The notes: a model not told the origin generated them from the letters alone. Counted from the stretch's first letter, positions 41,010 through 48,914 are shown. The stretch: DNA of 64,000 nt from Bacillota bacterium (GCA_023393165.1 JAEWMJ010000002.1:219743-283742); one strand, 5' to 3'. Program-made: numbers and translations.

Positions 41010-42362
41010 ATGGCGGAAGTAAGCCGGATTCCTCCGAGCAGTCCGGAGGCGGAAAAATCCATACTGGGAAGCATGCTGCTCTCGGAACGCTGCGTATGCG
41101 ACGCGCTGGGCGAGATTAACGCCGAAGATTTTTTTCAGCAGCGGCACAGGGATATTTATACGGCCATGCAGAATCTTTTTGCAGCGGGTATTTCGGTGGA
41201 TATTGTTACTGTTACGCAAAAACTGGAGCAAATGGGAAAAATGCAGCTTGGCGGAGTGGAGTACTTAACGGACTTGACGCAGATGGTTCCATCGGTCGCA
41301 AACCTTAAGCATTATATGGCTATTGTGCAGCAAAAGTCGGTTTTGCGGCGGCTGATCGACGTAGGCCTTGAAATATCCGACGAATGCTACCGTGAAAGCC
41401 TGCAGACCGAAGAGATCGTAGGCCGCGCCGGAGACGCAATCTATAATATTGCGATGAAAAACTCCAAAAACTCGCTTATCCATATCAAAGAGGCGCTGGA
41501 AGAAACCTACCTTAAAATCAGCGCCGCAATCGAATCCAAAGACGGATTAATGGGAGTGCCCACCGGGTTTCCAAGAATGGACCGGACTCTTTCAGGATTG
41601 CAGGGCGGGCAGCTGATCGTTGTGGCGGCGCGTCCCGGCATGGGTAAAACCAGTTTTGCGCTGAATATCGTTCAGCATGCTGCTATGGTGAAAAAGGTTC
41701 CCTGCCTGGTGTTTTCACTGGAAATGGCAGCGGACCAGCTGGCCGCAAGGCTTTTATGCGCTGAGGCAAAAGTGGATTCCCAGAGCCTTCGAAGCGGGAA
41801 CGTAAGCGAACAGGATATTCACAAACTGGCCTCCGCTATCAAGGTGCTGAAAACAGCGCCGGTTTATATAGACGATTCTTCGGTGATTTCCGCAACGGAA
41901 ATGCTCGCAAAGGCGCAAAGGCTCAAAAAAACCGAAGCGCTGGGGCTCATTGTGATCGATTACCTGCAGCTGATGAGCGGCTCGGGACGGGCGGAAAACA
42001 GGCAGCAGGAAATCGCGCAATTAACACGTACGCTCAAGGTGATGGCCAAGGAACTCAATCTGCCCATCATACTTTTATCACAGCTTTCCCGCGCGATGGA
42101 AAAACGGGACAAGGGTTCCAGACGGCCGATGCTGTCCGACCTCCGTGAATCCGGTGCAATCGAACAGGACGCGGACGTTGTTTTGTTCCTCCACAGGGAT
42201 GACTATTACGGCGACGAAAGTACCCCTGAAAATGCCGGCAAAGCGGAGATCATTATCGCAAAGCAAAGGAACGGTCCGACGGGTTCCATACCGGTAAAAT
42301 GGAATGGAGAGTATACAAAATACGAAGAAGTGGATACATTCCACACTCAGCCGGAATACTGA
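41010..42362 (+). CDS. dnaB: Replicative DNA helicase
   Basis: The 450-residue hexameric helicase (called DnaC in Bacillus) unwinds DNA at the fork. The N-terminal primase-interacting domain starts with RIPPSSPEAEKSILGSMLL. The RecA-like core has Walker A AARPGMGKTSFALNI near residue 208, Walker B LGLIVIDYLQLMSG near 313 and the arginine-finger region RESGAIEQDADVVLFLHR near 383. ATG 41010 follows AAGGAT only weakly, two bases after rplI. A cluster of DnaA-box-like sequences lies directly behind it. Confidence 0.97.
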   Translation: MAEVSRIPPSSPEAEKSILGSMLLSERCVCDALGEINAEDFFQQRHRDIYTAMQNLFAAGISVDIVTVTQKLEQMGKMQLGGVEYLTDLTQMVPSVANLKHYMAIVQQKSVLRRLIDVGLEISDECYRESLQTEEIVGRAGDAIYNIAMKNSKNSLIHIKEALEETYLKISAAIESKDGLMGVPTGFPRMDRTLSGLQGGQLIVVAARPGMGKTSFALNIVQHAAMVKKVPCLVFSLEMAADQLAARLLCAEAKVDSQSLRSGNVSEQDIHKLASAIKVLKTAPVYIDDSSVISATEMLAKAQRLKKTEALGLIVIDYLQLMSGSGRAENRQQEIAQLTRTLKVMAKELNLPIILLSQLSRAMEKRDKGSRRPMLSDLRESGAIEQDADVVLFLHRDDYYGDESTPENAGKAEIIIAKQRNGPTGSIPVKWNGEYTKYEEVDTFHTQPEY

Positions 42363-42384
42363 TAAATGCTGCAAAAAGGGCGAG

Positions 42385-42534
42385 TTATCCACAGAAATCC
42401 TCAAATCTATCCACATTTTAAGGGGTTTTTGTGGATAAACCCGAAGGGTCCTATGAGAAAAATGTAGAATAAAGCCGAATTTTGTCGTGGATAATATGGA
42501 TAAAATTCCAGGTTTTTTGCAAAGATGTGGATAA
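42385..42534. promoter_or_regulatory. Cluster of six DnaA-box-like sites downstream of dnaB
   Basis: Perfect TTATCCACA boxes occur at 42385-42393 (plus), 42430-42438 (minus) and 42526-42534 (minus). Single-mismatch versions occur at 42407-42415 (CTATCCACA, plus), 42486-42494 (minus, TTATCCACG) and 42495-42503 (minus, TTATCCATA). Six sites in 150 bases of AT-rich, non-coding DNA is far more than chance would give. Candidate roles are a DnaA-titration site, a DnaA-controlled promoter for the following gene, or part of an origin. No dnaA or dnaN is in the window. Confidence 0.8.
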
Positions 42535-42540
42535 AAAATT

Positions 42541-43005
42541 ATGATAACAAACGAATGGATTCCGGGGAATCAAAACCCGGCAGAGGCATATGAAATAAGA
42601 AAAAAAGTGTTCGTTGACGAACAGCATTGCGATCCCGAACGGGAGCAGGATTGCTTTGATCCGCAGGCTGTGCATCTTATCGTAACCGTGGACGGAAAGG
42701 CTGCGGGTACGGGCCGCATCTATCATGACGGCGCTCATTTTAAGATCGGCAGGCTGTGCGTGCTCAAGGAATACCGCGGACAGGGGATCGGAGACCTTGC
42801 AATCCGGCTTTTGCTGTACAAAGTCTTTCAATACGCCGAAGAGGTGCATATCGGCGCGCAAAAATATCTTGAGGATTTTTACGGCAAGTTCGGCTTTCAA
42901 AAATACGGCGAAGAATATTTGGATGAGAATATTCCCCATATCAAAATGGTATTATATAAAGAAAAATGTGTATTCCCTTCAAAATGCAAGGGAGAGGAGA
43001 TATAA
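42541..43005 (+). CDS. GNAT family N-acetyltransferase (ElaA-like)
   Basis: The 154-residue protein has AYEIRKKVFVDEQHCDPEREQD near the start, the acetyl-CoA site RLCVLKEYRGQGIGDLAIRLLL near residue 76 (RGQGIG) and YGKFGFQKYGEEYLDENIPHIKM near the C-terminus, a pattern common in ElaA/PhnO-like acetyltransferases. The substrate is unknown. ATG 42541 has no clear ribosome site; the last DnaA box ends six bases before it, so DnaA binding or leaderless translation may affect its expression. It begins a unit with a nitroreductase and a pseudouridine synthase. Confidence 0.82.
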   Translation: MITNEWIPGNQNPAEAYEIRKKVFVDEQHCDPEREQDCFDPQAVHLIVTVDGKAAGTGRIYHDGAHFKIGRLCVLKEYRGQGIGDLAIRLLLYKVFQYAEEVHIGAQKYLEDFYGKFGFQKYGEEYLDENIPHIKMVLYKEKCVFPSKCKGEEI

Positions 43006-43007
43006 AA

Positions 43008-43529
43008 ATGAGTGAATACGGCGCCCTTTTTTTAAGGCGGAGCATTCGAAAGTTCAGGCAGGAAAAAGTGCCGGAAGATACCATACAAAAGATCCTGAAG
43101 GCAGGAATGGCGGCGCCCAGCGCGCACAACAACCAGCCCTGGGAATTCATTGTCATGCGCGATAAAAAAACGCTTTCAGAACTGTCGCGCGTCTGCAGGT
43201 ATTGGACGCTTTTAAAGGACGCGGATACGGCGATCGCAGTGGTTGCAAACCTTAACCATTACAACTGCGAGCCTCGAGGTTTTTATGTGGAAGACTGTTC
43301 GGCCTGCACGCAGAACATGCTGATAGCGGCTGTGGGCGAAGGCCTTGGAGCCGTCTGGCTTGGATGCTATCCCGCGGAAGAAAACGTAAAAGGCGCAAGA
43401 CCGCTGCTTGGAGTTCCCGATGATATATTGCCCTTCAGCATTGTGGCGCTTGGCTTTCCCGCGGAGGAAAAACCCGCGCACAACGAGTACTACCCGAACA
43501 AAGTACACTGGGATAAATATTCAGTATGA
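43008..43529 (+). CDS. Nitroreductase family protein
   Basis: The 173-residue flavoprotein has FLRRSIRKFRQEKVPEDTIQKIL at the start (FMN-binding Arg/Ser), AAPSAHNNQPWEFIVM near residue 36 and GLGAVWLGCYPAEENV near 115, the usual short nitroreductase pattern. It likely reduces quinones or nitro-compounds with NAD(P)H as an FMN dimer; the physiological substrate is unknown. ATG 43008 follows GGGAGAGGAGATATAAAA; the longer frame from 42966 lies within the GNAT gene. It overlaps the next gene by four bases. Confidence 0.9.
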   Translation: MSEYGALFLRRSIRKFRQEKVPEDTIQKILKAGMAAPSAHNNQPWEFIVMRDKKTLSELSRVCRYWTLLKDADTAIAVVANLNHYNCEPRGFYVEDCSACTQNMLIAAVGEGLGAVWLGCYPAEENVKGARPLLGVPDDILPFSIVALGFPAEEKPAHNEYYPNKVHWDKYSV

Positions 43530-44434
43530 TTAAACTTGAAATACCTTCAGGACAGGACGGCAAAAACCTTCTTTCCTGCGTCACGGAATTGATGCCGGGC
43601 ATCCGGCCGGGAGACGCAAAAAAAATTCTCAAACGCGGAGACATCAAGATCAACGGCGTAAGGACCAAAAAAGATGAACCTGTGCACGCTGGCGATATTC
43701 TGGAGGCGTATATACCCGATTCCATGGCGCCGTATCCAAAACTCGATATCGCCTATGAAGACGAAAATCTGATCATAGTCAACAAAGAGCCGGGCATATC
43801 GGTGGTGGAGGACCGTGACGACGGCAAACCCACACTGCTGTCCCTTGTGGTAAAGTATATGATGGATAAAAACATCTATATCAAAGAAGCAGGCAATGTG
43901 CCCTTCGCATGCCACCGACTGGATCATTTTACCGGCGGCCTTACCATATTTACCAAAAACGGCGAATATCTGGATTACATCACGCAGGCGTTTGCTCAGA
44001 GAAGGATATCCAAGTTTTATCGCGCCATCGTTGTGGGCGCTCCGCCCAAGCCTTCGGACGAACTGAATCATTATCTGGAGAAAGACGCCGGCGCGTCGCG
44101 CGTCCGCATCACTTCCAAACCTTCCAGAACGGCGCTTCCCGTGGTGACCCGCTATACCGTACTGAAAACAAACGGGGAATTAAGTCTTCTGGAAATTGAA
44201 CTGGTCACCGGGCGGACGCACCAGATCCGCGCGCATCTTGCGAGTATCGGGACCCCTGTGCTGGGAGACGATAAATACGGGAACCGTAAAGCCAATAAAA
44301 AATACGGCGTAAGGTATCAGGCGCTCTGGTCCACTAAACTGAAATTCAATACAGGCAGAAACAACCCCTTAAGCTATGTGGACGGGCTGGTTGTGGAGAC
44401 GGATAAGACCGGATTTCCGTATGTGGAATTATAG
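43526..44434 (+). CDS. RluA family RNA pseudouridine synthase
   Basis: The 302-residue enzyme isomerises uridine in structured RNA. An S4-like N-terminal domain (DAKKILKRGDIKINGVRTK, about residues 32-50) precedes the catalytic core with CHRLDHFTGGLTIFTKN near 130 (catalytic Asp) and ELVTGRTHQIRAHLASIGTPVLGD near 228. The target (23S rRNA or tRNA) cannot be assigned. ATG 43526 overlaps the nitroreductase stop (ATGA). A second family member is at 48252. Confidence 0.92.
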   Translation: MIKLEIPSGQDGKNLLSCVTELMPGIRPGDAKKILKRGDIKINGVRTKKDEPVHAGDILEAYIPDSMAPYPKLDIAYEDENLIIVNKEPGISVVEDRDDGKPTLLSLVVKYMMDKNIYIKEAGNVPFACHRLDHFTGGLTIFTKNGEYLDYITQAFAQRRISKFYRAIVVGAPPKPSDELNHYLEKDAGASRVRITSKPSRTALPVVTRYTVLKTNGELSLLEIELVTGRTHQIRAHLASIGTPVLGDDKYGNRKANKKYGVRYQALWSTKLKFNTGRNNPLSYVDGLVVETDKTGFPYVEL

Positions 44435-44441
44435 TCGCTCA

Positions 44442-44556
44442 GGCCGCTGAGAATGCCCAACTACTGTGTTATTTCTCCGCTTCCTCCTCAGCGTAGCACT
44501 TACTACGCTTGCGTCGTAATGCTCGAAATGCCTTGTATTTGGCCCTTTCAGCAGCC
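44442..44556 (-). repeat. Modular dispersed repeat, copy D (short form)
   Basis: On the minus strand it reads from GGCTGCTGA (complement of 44548-44556) to TCAGCGGCC (complement of 44442-44450). Within are ATACAAGGCATTTCGAG, ACGACGCAAGCGTAGTA, CTACGCTGAGGAG and AGTAGTTGGGC, nearly collinear with copy C at 49865. It is the basal form without the inner module and lies eight bases after the pseudouridine synthase gene. Confidence 0.85.
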
Positions 44557-44599
44557 TTCACTAAATGCATTAATAAAATTGAAGTTTATTATCAATTCA

Positions 44600-44629
44600 A
44601 GCCCTGAAAGGTTTTTATCTTCCAGGGCT
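44600..44629 (+). other. Hairpin between repeat D and the ABC operon
   Basis: AGCCCTG (44600-44606) pairs with CAGGGCT (44623-44629) around a T-rich loop, with ATTTATATT after it. It may be a weak terminator of the upstream unit. The remaining part of the 384 bp gap holds repeat D and the promoter at 44749. Confidence 0.4.
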
Positions 44630-44748
44630 ATTTATATTGAACAACCTTGGTTGATAAAAAATCAAGTATTTCAGGCATAAGGGGTATATTAATTCTAAAT
44701 AAGATAGTTTTGTTAATTATAATTTTTCTTAAGAGAATCATTTTTCTC

Positions 44749-44777
44749 TTGACATAAATAATACCAAGTGATATATT
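44749..44777 (+). promoter_or_regulatory. Promoter of the ABC transporter/GntR operon
   Basis: TTGACA (44749-44754), a 17 bp spacer and TATATT (44772-44777), followed at once by an imperfect palindrome. Confidence 0.78.
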
Positions 44778-44797
44778 GTGCATGTACGGTATACACA
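44777..44797. promoter_or_regulatory. Candidate GntR-family operator
   Basis: The 21 bp imperfect palindrome begins TGTGCAT and ends ATACACA, centred at 44787 over the expected transcription start. The downstream YtrA-like GntR gene (46320) is the likely ligand, giving autoregulation. Confidence 0.5.
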
Positions 44798-44818
44798 GTT
44801 TAGGAGGTATCAAAACAG

Positions 44819-45667
44819 ATGGAAATTCTATCCGTCCAAAACTTAAATAAAAATTATGAAAAATTCAGCCTGAAAAATGTATCCTTCAAATTGGACCAGG
44901 GCTACATCATGGGTTTTATCGGCCGAAACGGAGCGGGCAAAACAACAACGCTCAAAACGATGCTCAATCTGGTTCATGCGGACAGCGGCAGTGTTTCTGT
45001 TTTTGGAAAAGAATTTACAAGCAATGAGCTTGAATGCAAGGAAAAAATCGCATTATTACTGGGGGGCGTTACTTATTATCCCAAAAATAAGGTAAAAACC
45101 ATAGCAGGCGTTGTGAAGCGGTTTTACGACGAATGGGACGATAAAGCGTTTGAAAAATATCTGCAAAGATTCGCCATTGATCCCAATAAAAAAGTGGATG
45201 AACTATCCGCGGGTATGAAAGTAAAGTTTGGGCTTGCCCTGGCTCTGTCGCATAACGCAAAACTGCTGATTTTTGACGAACCCACAAGCGGGCTTGATCC
45301 TGTCTCGCGCGACGATTTGCTGGAATTGTTCCAGGAATTGATAGAGGATGGGGAGAGGAGCATTTTATTCTCCACCCAGATCACATCCGATCTGGAAAAA
45401 TGCGCGGATTTTATAACGTATATAAAAAACGGGGAAATCATCGCAAGCACGGATAAGGATCATTTTCTCGGTTCCTATAAAATCGTAAAGGGCACTGTGG
45501 AGCAGTTAAGCGGGGAAATTGAGAAAAAACTGATCGGCTACAAGAAAAATGCCTTCGGATTTTCGGGACTGGTAAAAACGGAGGATCTGCAATTTTGCGA
45601 AGGGATGGATATCGCGCCTGCAGATATTGAATCCGTCATGATCTATTTTGAAAAGGAGAACCGGTAA
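44819..45667 (+). CDS. ABC transporter ATP-binding protein
   Basis: The 282-residue ATPase has Walker A GFIGRNGAGKTTTLKTML near residue 33, a Q-loop region, the signature ELSAGMKVKFGLALALSH near 129 (LSAGM instead of LSGGQ), Walker B KLLIFDEPTSGLDPVSRD near 147 and the H-loop replaced by Gln (FSTQITSD). These variants are typical of the YtrB-like, GntR-associated ABC-2 exporters. ATG 44819 follows TAGGAGGTATCAAAACAG. It forms a transporter with the next gene; cargo (peptide antibiotic, lipid or other) is unknown. Confidence 0.92.
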   Translation: MEILSVQNLNKNYEKFSLKNVSFKLDQGYIMGFIGRNGAGKTTTLKTMLNLVHADSGSVSVFGKEFTSNELECKEKIALLLGGVTYYPKNKVKTIAGVVKRFYDEWDDKAFEKYLQRFAIDPNKKVDELSAGMKVKFGLALALSHNAKLLIFDEPTSGLDPVSRDDLLELFQELIEDGERSILFSTQITSDLEKCADFITYIKNGEIIASTDKDHFLGSYKIVKGTVEQLSGEIEKKLIGYKKNAFGFSGLVKTEDLQFCEGMDIAPADIESVMIYFEKENR

Positions 45668-46314
45668 TGAAAGATTTATTATATAAAGAGTTTAAACTGG
45701 CATTGCATCCAAGTATATTTATTTATCTTTTTTTCGGGGCATTGCTGCTTATCCCCAGCTGGATGTATTTTATCGCTTTCGGGTACATCTTTATAGGGTT
45801 CTTCAATATGTTTACTGCCGGCAGAGCCAATCAGGATATATTTTTTACCGTCTGCCTTCCGATCCAAAAAAGGGATATGGTTCGGGCAAGGATTATTTCC
45901 ATTACGCTGATGGAACTTTTGCAGATTGCTTTTGCGATTCCGTTTGCTTTTATCAATAATAACCTCTATCCTGACGGTAATTTTATTGCAATGGACGTAA
46001 ACTCCGCTTTTTTTGGCTGCGTGTTTATCCTGTATGCCATATTCAACATCGTTTTCTTTCCGGCGTTTTTTAAAACGGCCTACAAGGCCGGCGTCCCCTG
46101 CTTCCTGGGAGTCCTGGCGTTGTCGGTTTTTGCCGTTGCGGTTGAGTTTGCGGTACAAATCATTCCTGTTTTAAAGATAAATCTGGATACCTTGGACCCA
46201 GCCTATATGATCAACCAATTATATGTATTGATTGCGGGAATAGTGGTTTTTGTGCTCGCGACATGGCTTGCATATAAAAAGTCGGTAAAAAACTTTGAGA
46301 AGGTAGACCTGTAA
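45667..46314 (+). CDS. ABC-2 type transporter permease
   Basis: The 215-residue protein has about six membrane helices, starting KDLLYKEFKLALHPSIFIYLFFG, a start motif common in ABC-2 permeases paired with YtrB-like ATPases. It partners with the ATPase at 44819, overlapping its stop by one base (TAATG), with AAAGGAG upstream. TVCLPIQKRDMVRAR near residue 58 is the conserved cytoplasmic coupling loop seen in these permeases. Direction of transport is probably export. Confidence 0.85.
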   Translation: MKDLLYKEFKLALHPSIFIYLFFGALLLIPSWMYFIAFGYIFIGFFNMFTAGRANQDIFFTVCLPIQKRDMVRARIISITLMELLQIAFAIPFAFINNNLYPDGNFIAMDVNSAFFGCVFILYAIFNIVFFPAFFKTAYKAGVPCFLGVLALSVFAVAVEFAVQIIPVLKINLDTLDPAYMINQLYVLIAGIVVFVLATWLAYKKSVKNFEKVDL

Positions 46315-46319
46315 GGCGA

Positions 46320-46694
46320 ATGGATATCGTTATTTCAACAACAACGGATAAACCGATTTATCAGCAGATGTTCGAGCAGATATCCGCCCAGATCATTAAG
46401 GGCGAGCTTAAGCAGGACCTCTGCCTTCCGCCTATCCGAACCGTTGCAAAGGAACTCAGGATCAGCGTGATCACAGTCAAAAAAGCGTGGGAAGAACTGG
46501 AGCGGAAGGGGTTTATCTATACGATGGCCGGAAAAGGGTGTTTTGTCGCACCCCTCAAGAGAAATGAACTGGATGTCAAGCGAAATGAAATGGCGGTGGA
46601 GAAACTGAAAAAAGACATTGAATACTACAAATCGCTGGGGCTTTCGCTTGAGGATATACTTGTGCTTGTAAAAGAATATTATGGCAGCGATTAA
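46320..46694 (+). CDS. GntR family regulator (YtrA-like)
   Basis: The 124-residue protein has a winged-helix GntR domain: KPIYQQMFEQISAQIIKGELKQ near residue 10, LCLPPIRTVAKELRISVITVKKAWEELERKGFI near 36. A short C-terminal helical dimerisation tail follows, as in the YtrA subfamily. It lies behind the ABC transporter genes rather than in front. It probably represses the operon through the palindrome at 44777-44797. ATG 46320 is six bases after the permease stop with a weak GTAAGGCG site. Confidence 0.9.
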   Translation: MDIVISTTTDKPIYQQMFEQISAQIIKGELKQDLCLPPIRTVAKELRISVITVKKAWEELERKGFIYTMAGKGCFVAPLKRNELDVKRNEMAVEKLKKDIEYYKSLGLSLEDILVLVKEYYGSD

Positions 46695-46724
46695 ATAAAA
46701 GACGCGATTTGAATTATTTCGCGA

Positions 46725-46756
46725 AAGAGGCCGGTTGACCAGGTCTCTTCTTTTTT
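46725..46756 (+). terminator. Rho-independent terminator
   Basis: AAGAGGCC (46725-46732) pairs with GGTCTCTT (46742-46749, one G-T pair), followed by C and T6. It ends the ABC/GntR operon. Confidence 0.75.
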
Positions 46757-46832
46757 AATATCAAACAGTAGTTTATACAGCAATTGTTTGATATGATGAT
46801 ACTGAAAGAAAGCAAAAGAGAGGATGCAGCAA

Positions 46833-47135
46833 TTGATTAAACATATTGTCATGTGGAAACTGAAAGACTTTGCCGAGGGGCAGACCAAATCGGAAAATCT
46901 GAGCATTATTAAAACACGTCTGGAAGCTTTAAAAGATAAGATTGAACAAATCAGGTTTCTTGAGGTGGGAATCAACTTAAATCAGTCTGAACAGGCGTAC
47001 GACGCCGTCTTATGTTCGGAATTCAGCAGCCTGGAAGACCTGGATATTTACAAGAATCATCCCGAGCATGTAAAGATTTCGCAGTTTGTAAGCAAGGTAA
47101 GGGAAGCAAGAGTCGTTGTGGATTATGAAATCTAA
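46833..47135 (+). CDS. Dabb-family (stress-responsive A/B barrel) protein
   Basis: The 100-residue protein reads IKHIVMWKLKD at the start, EVGINLNQSEQAYDAVLCSEF in the middle and YKNHPEHVKISQFVSKVREARVVVDYE at the end, a standard Dabb ferredoxin-like fold. The role in bacteria is not defined; some members are oxidoreductases or monooxygenase-like. I chose TTG 46833 because AGAGG lies nine bases upstream and family members start M(I/V)KH; ATG 46824 directly abuts that ribosome site. It is probably monocistronic. Confidence 0.82.
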   Translation: MIKHIVMWKLKDFAEGQTKSENLSIIKTRLEALKDKIEQIRFLEVGINLNQSEQAYDAVLCSEFSSLEDLDIYKNHPEHVKISQFVSKVREARVVVDYEI

Positions 47136-47280
47136 TAATAAATAAGGCGGAAATTCTATTTCACACTTCTGGGAATGTGTCTTGATTTTCTGTCAGGAGG
47201 ACGGAAGGGACTTCCGATTTTCCCCTTTACGTCCTCCCGACACCCACCATAAACCCCTTTAATCGGCCCTGCGGGGCTCA

Positions 47281-47412
47281 GGGCCTTTTCCCACTTCGCT
47301 ATGGGCTCGCGGTTCAATCGGCGACGATCATTCCCGCTCGCCTCATCCTCAGTGAAAACTGCGTTCCCTTAATCCGCCACCGGCGGCGGTCACTCCGTTT
47401 TCTCCCCAAGCT
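47281..47412 (-). repeat. Modular dispersed repeat, diverged inner module (copy E)
   Basis: On the minus strand it reads CTTGGGGAGAAAACGGAGTG, CCGCCGCCGGTGGCGGATTAAGG, CACTGAGGATGAGGCGAGCGG and CATAGCGAAGTGGG, the same order as the inner module of copies A and B. The outer GGYYGCTGA ends are not present, so it is a partial or decayed copy. Confidence 0.6.
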
Positions 47413-47569
47413 GTTCAGGGCCGCCAGCCATAATGACTGGCTGCTATAGCAAACGGTACACGGTACTTCTTGTCTGGATTAAGACAGCACCTAATATTAT
47501 ATCTCATAAATAAAAAATTCCGTCCATTATATTTTGAAGAATGAACAGAATCATTTTATTTTAATCTAT

Positions 47570-47611
47570 GGTTTTCTTTGGCCTACCTTTCTTTTTTCGA
47601 AAAGAAAGGTA
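47570..47611. repeat. CTTTCTTTT palindromic element between Dabb and bioY
   Basis: GGTTTTCTTT (47570-47579) followed by TACCTTTCTTTT (47584-47595) and AAAAGAAAGGTA (47600-47611). It lies seven bases beyond the bioY stop and between convergent genes. Confidence 0.72.
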
Positions 47612-47617
47612 GATTTA

Positions 47618-48157
47618 TCAGGATGGAGTTCTCTTTCCCACAACCTTATACAGCGCCATGGCAAGCAGGGAAGCAAGCACCGCTTTGACGACATCCGGGA
47701 TCACAAACGGGACAACGCCCGCGGAAAGCGCGGCGGCAAAAGGCATATGCGCCTGGACGGAAAGCCAGAGGGTGCCCAGGGCGTACAATACTGCAAGGCC
47801 GCAGAGCATGGATAAAAAGTAAACGATAAAATTCCTCTTTCCCGCTTTTTCTATGATAAAAGCAATCAAAAACGCCATGATGGGATAGGCGATCAAGTAA
47901 CCGCCCGTGGGCCCGGCGATTACGCCAAACCCTCCCTGGAACTTGCTGAACACCGGCAGGCCTATGATCCCCAGCAGCAGGTAGACGATCTGCGCGACAG
48001 CCGCCTGTGTTTTGGGCAGCAGTGCGCCTGCCAGGAATATGGCTGCCATTGCCAGGGTGAAAGGCACGGGGCTTATGGGTATGGGAATGGATATAGCTGC
48101 AAAAATGACGGTAAGTGCGGCAAAAAACGCCGTTAAAACGAGGGCTCTTGTTTTCAT
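47618..48157 (-). CDS. bioY: Biotin transporter substrate-binding component
   Basis: The 179-residue membrane protein is the S component that captures biotin, normally with an ECF energising module (not in this window). It starts with helical ALVLTAFFAALTVIFAAISIPIP and carries PVPFTLAMAAIFLAGALL near residue 32 and FQGGFGVIAGPTGGYLIAYP near 73, the BioY signature. ATG 48157 follows AAAAAGGAGTATGCCTT. Its promoter and BirA-type operator lie at 48204-48257. Imported biotin would serve the acetyl-CoA carboxylase encoded at 21864-25829. Confidence 0.95.
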   Translation of the reverse strand: MKTRALVLTAFFAALTVIFAAISIPIPISPVPFTLAMAAIFLAGALLPKTQAAVAQIVYLLLGIIGLPVFSKFQGGFGVIAGPTGGYLIAYPIMAFLIAFIIEKAGKRNFIVYFLSMLCGLAVLYALGTLWLSVQAHMPFAAALSAGVVPFVIPDVVKAVLASLLAMALYKVVGKRTPS

Positions 48158-48203
48158 AAGGCATACTCCTTTTTAGTAAATACTGATTGATTCAACAAAA
48201 AGG

Positions 48204-48232
48204 AGTATACAGGCAAACATTGGAATTGTCAA
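48204..48232 (-). promoter_or_regulatory. bioY promoter
   Basis: On the minus strand TTGACA (complement of 48227-48232), a 17 bp spacer and TATACT (complement of 48204-48209). The -35 box lies inside one half of the BirA-type operator. Confidence 0.8.
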
Positions 48233-48257
48233 CCTAAAATTATAATATGGTTTACAA
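48226..48257. promoter_or_regulatory. BirA-type biotin operator
   Basis: TTGTCAACC (48226-48234) and GGTTTACAA (48249-48257) are inverted halves separated by 14 bases, matching the Firmicutes BirA pattern TTGTTAACC-N14/15-GGTTAACAA with one change per half. It covers the bioY -35 box and the last codons of the pseudouridine synthase gene. Confidence 0.75.
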
Positions 48258-48914
48258 TTGAACTTTCTGAAAAAGGTTCCAGGGAGCATACTCCGGATAC
48301 GGAGCGCAAAACTCCATGCGCTCTTTTAAGACCGGATGTTCAAAGGCAAGTTTGTACGCCCAGAGGCAGAGCTTTTCGCATTTTTGCCCTCCGTACTTTA
48401 CATCGCCCACCAGCGGCGCGCCTACATTCGCAAGCTGCACACGGATCTGATGGCTCCGCCCTGTCCTTAGGCCAACATGCAGCAGGGAAAAACCGTTCGC
48501 GCGCCGCACCACATCGTAATGCAGCATTGCGAGTTTGGCCCCTTCTTCACCGGGCCAGACAACAGATGAGATGTTTGTGCGGGTATCTTTTTTAATATAG
48601 TCCTCAAGATCGGCGGAAGAGGGCAAATTCGCGGAAACGACGGCAGCGTATTGTTTTAACATTTTGTGCTCTTTTATCTGACTGGACAGGCGGGAGGCGG
48701 CTTTGGAAGTGCGCGCAAACACCATTACGCCGCCGGTAGGACGGTCCAGTCTGTGAACCAGGCCAAGGTAAGCATCTCCGGGTTTATTGTATTTTTCCTT
48801 CACGTAATTTTTAAGCAGATTCAGAAAATCGGGATCGCCCGAACCATCGGCCTGGGAGGGCATGTTCTGGGGTTTCACCGCCACCAGGATATGATTGTCC
48901 TCGTAAAGTATCAT
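48252..48914 (-). CDS. RluA family pseudouridine synthase (short form)
   Basis: The 220-residue enzyme starts ILYEDNHILVAVKPQNMPSQ and has LVHRLDRPTGGVMVFARTSKAA near residue 53 (catalytic Asp) and GLRTGRSHQIRVQLANVGAPLVGD near 150. It lacks the S4 domain of its paralogue at 43526. ATG 48914 lies in an ATGA overlap with the upstream methyltransferase and has AAGGTGG upstream; a longer frame to 48977 is inside that gene. Its stop codon lies in the BirA-type operator. Target RNA unknown. Confidence 0.9.
   Translation of the reverse strand: MILYEDNHILVAVKPQNMPSQADGSGDPDFLNLLKNYVKEKYNKPGDAYLGLVHRLDRPTGGVMVFARTSKAASRLSSQIKEHKMLKQYAAVVSANLPSSADLEDYIKKDTRTNISSVVWPGEEGAKLAMLHYDVVRRANGFSLLHVGLRTGRSHQIRVQLANVGAPLVGDVKYGGQKCEKLCLWAYKLAFEHPVLKERMEFCAPYPEYAPWNLFQKVQL

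Larger units (their letters stand above)
47136..47617. other. Intergenic region with hairpins and diverged repeat
   Basis: This 480 bp stretch has no credible gene. It holds an inverted repeat GGAGGACG...CGTCCTCC near 47196-47237, a diverged repeat module (47281-47412), a hairpin CAGCC/GGCTG near 47428-47446, and the CTTTCTTTT element at 47570-47611. Confidence 0.6.

Noticed and set aside
42363..42540. Complete oriC
   Set aside because: DnaA boxes alone do not prove an origin. dnaA, dnaN, a clear unwinding element and skew data are not available here.
47136..47617. CRISPR-like or tandem array in the long gap
   Set aside because: Repeats there are inverted and diverged, not regularly spaced direct repeats. 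No cas genes are in the window.
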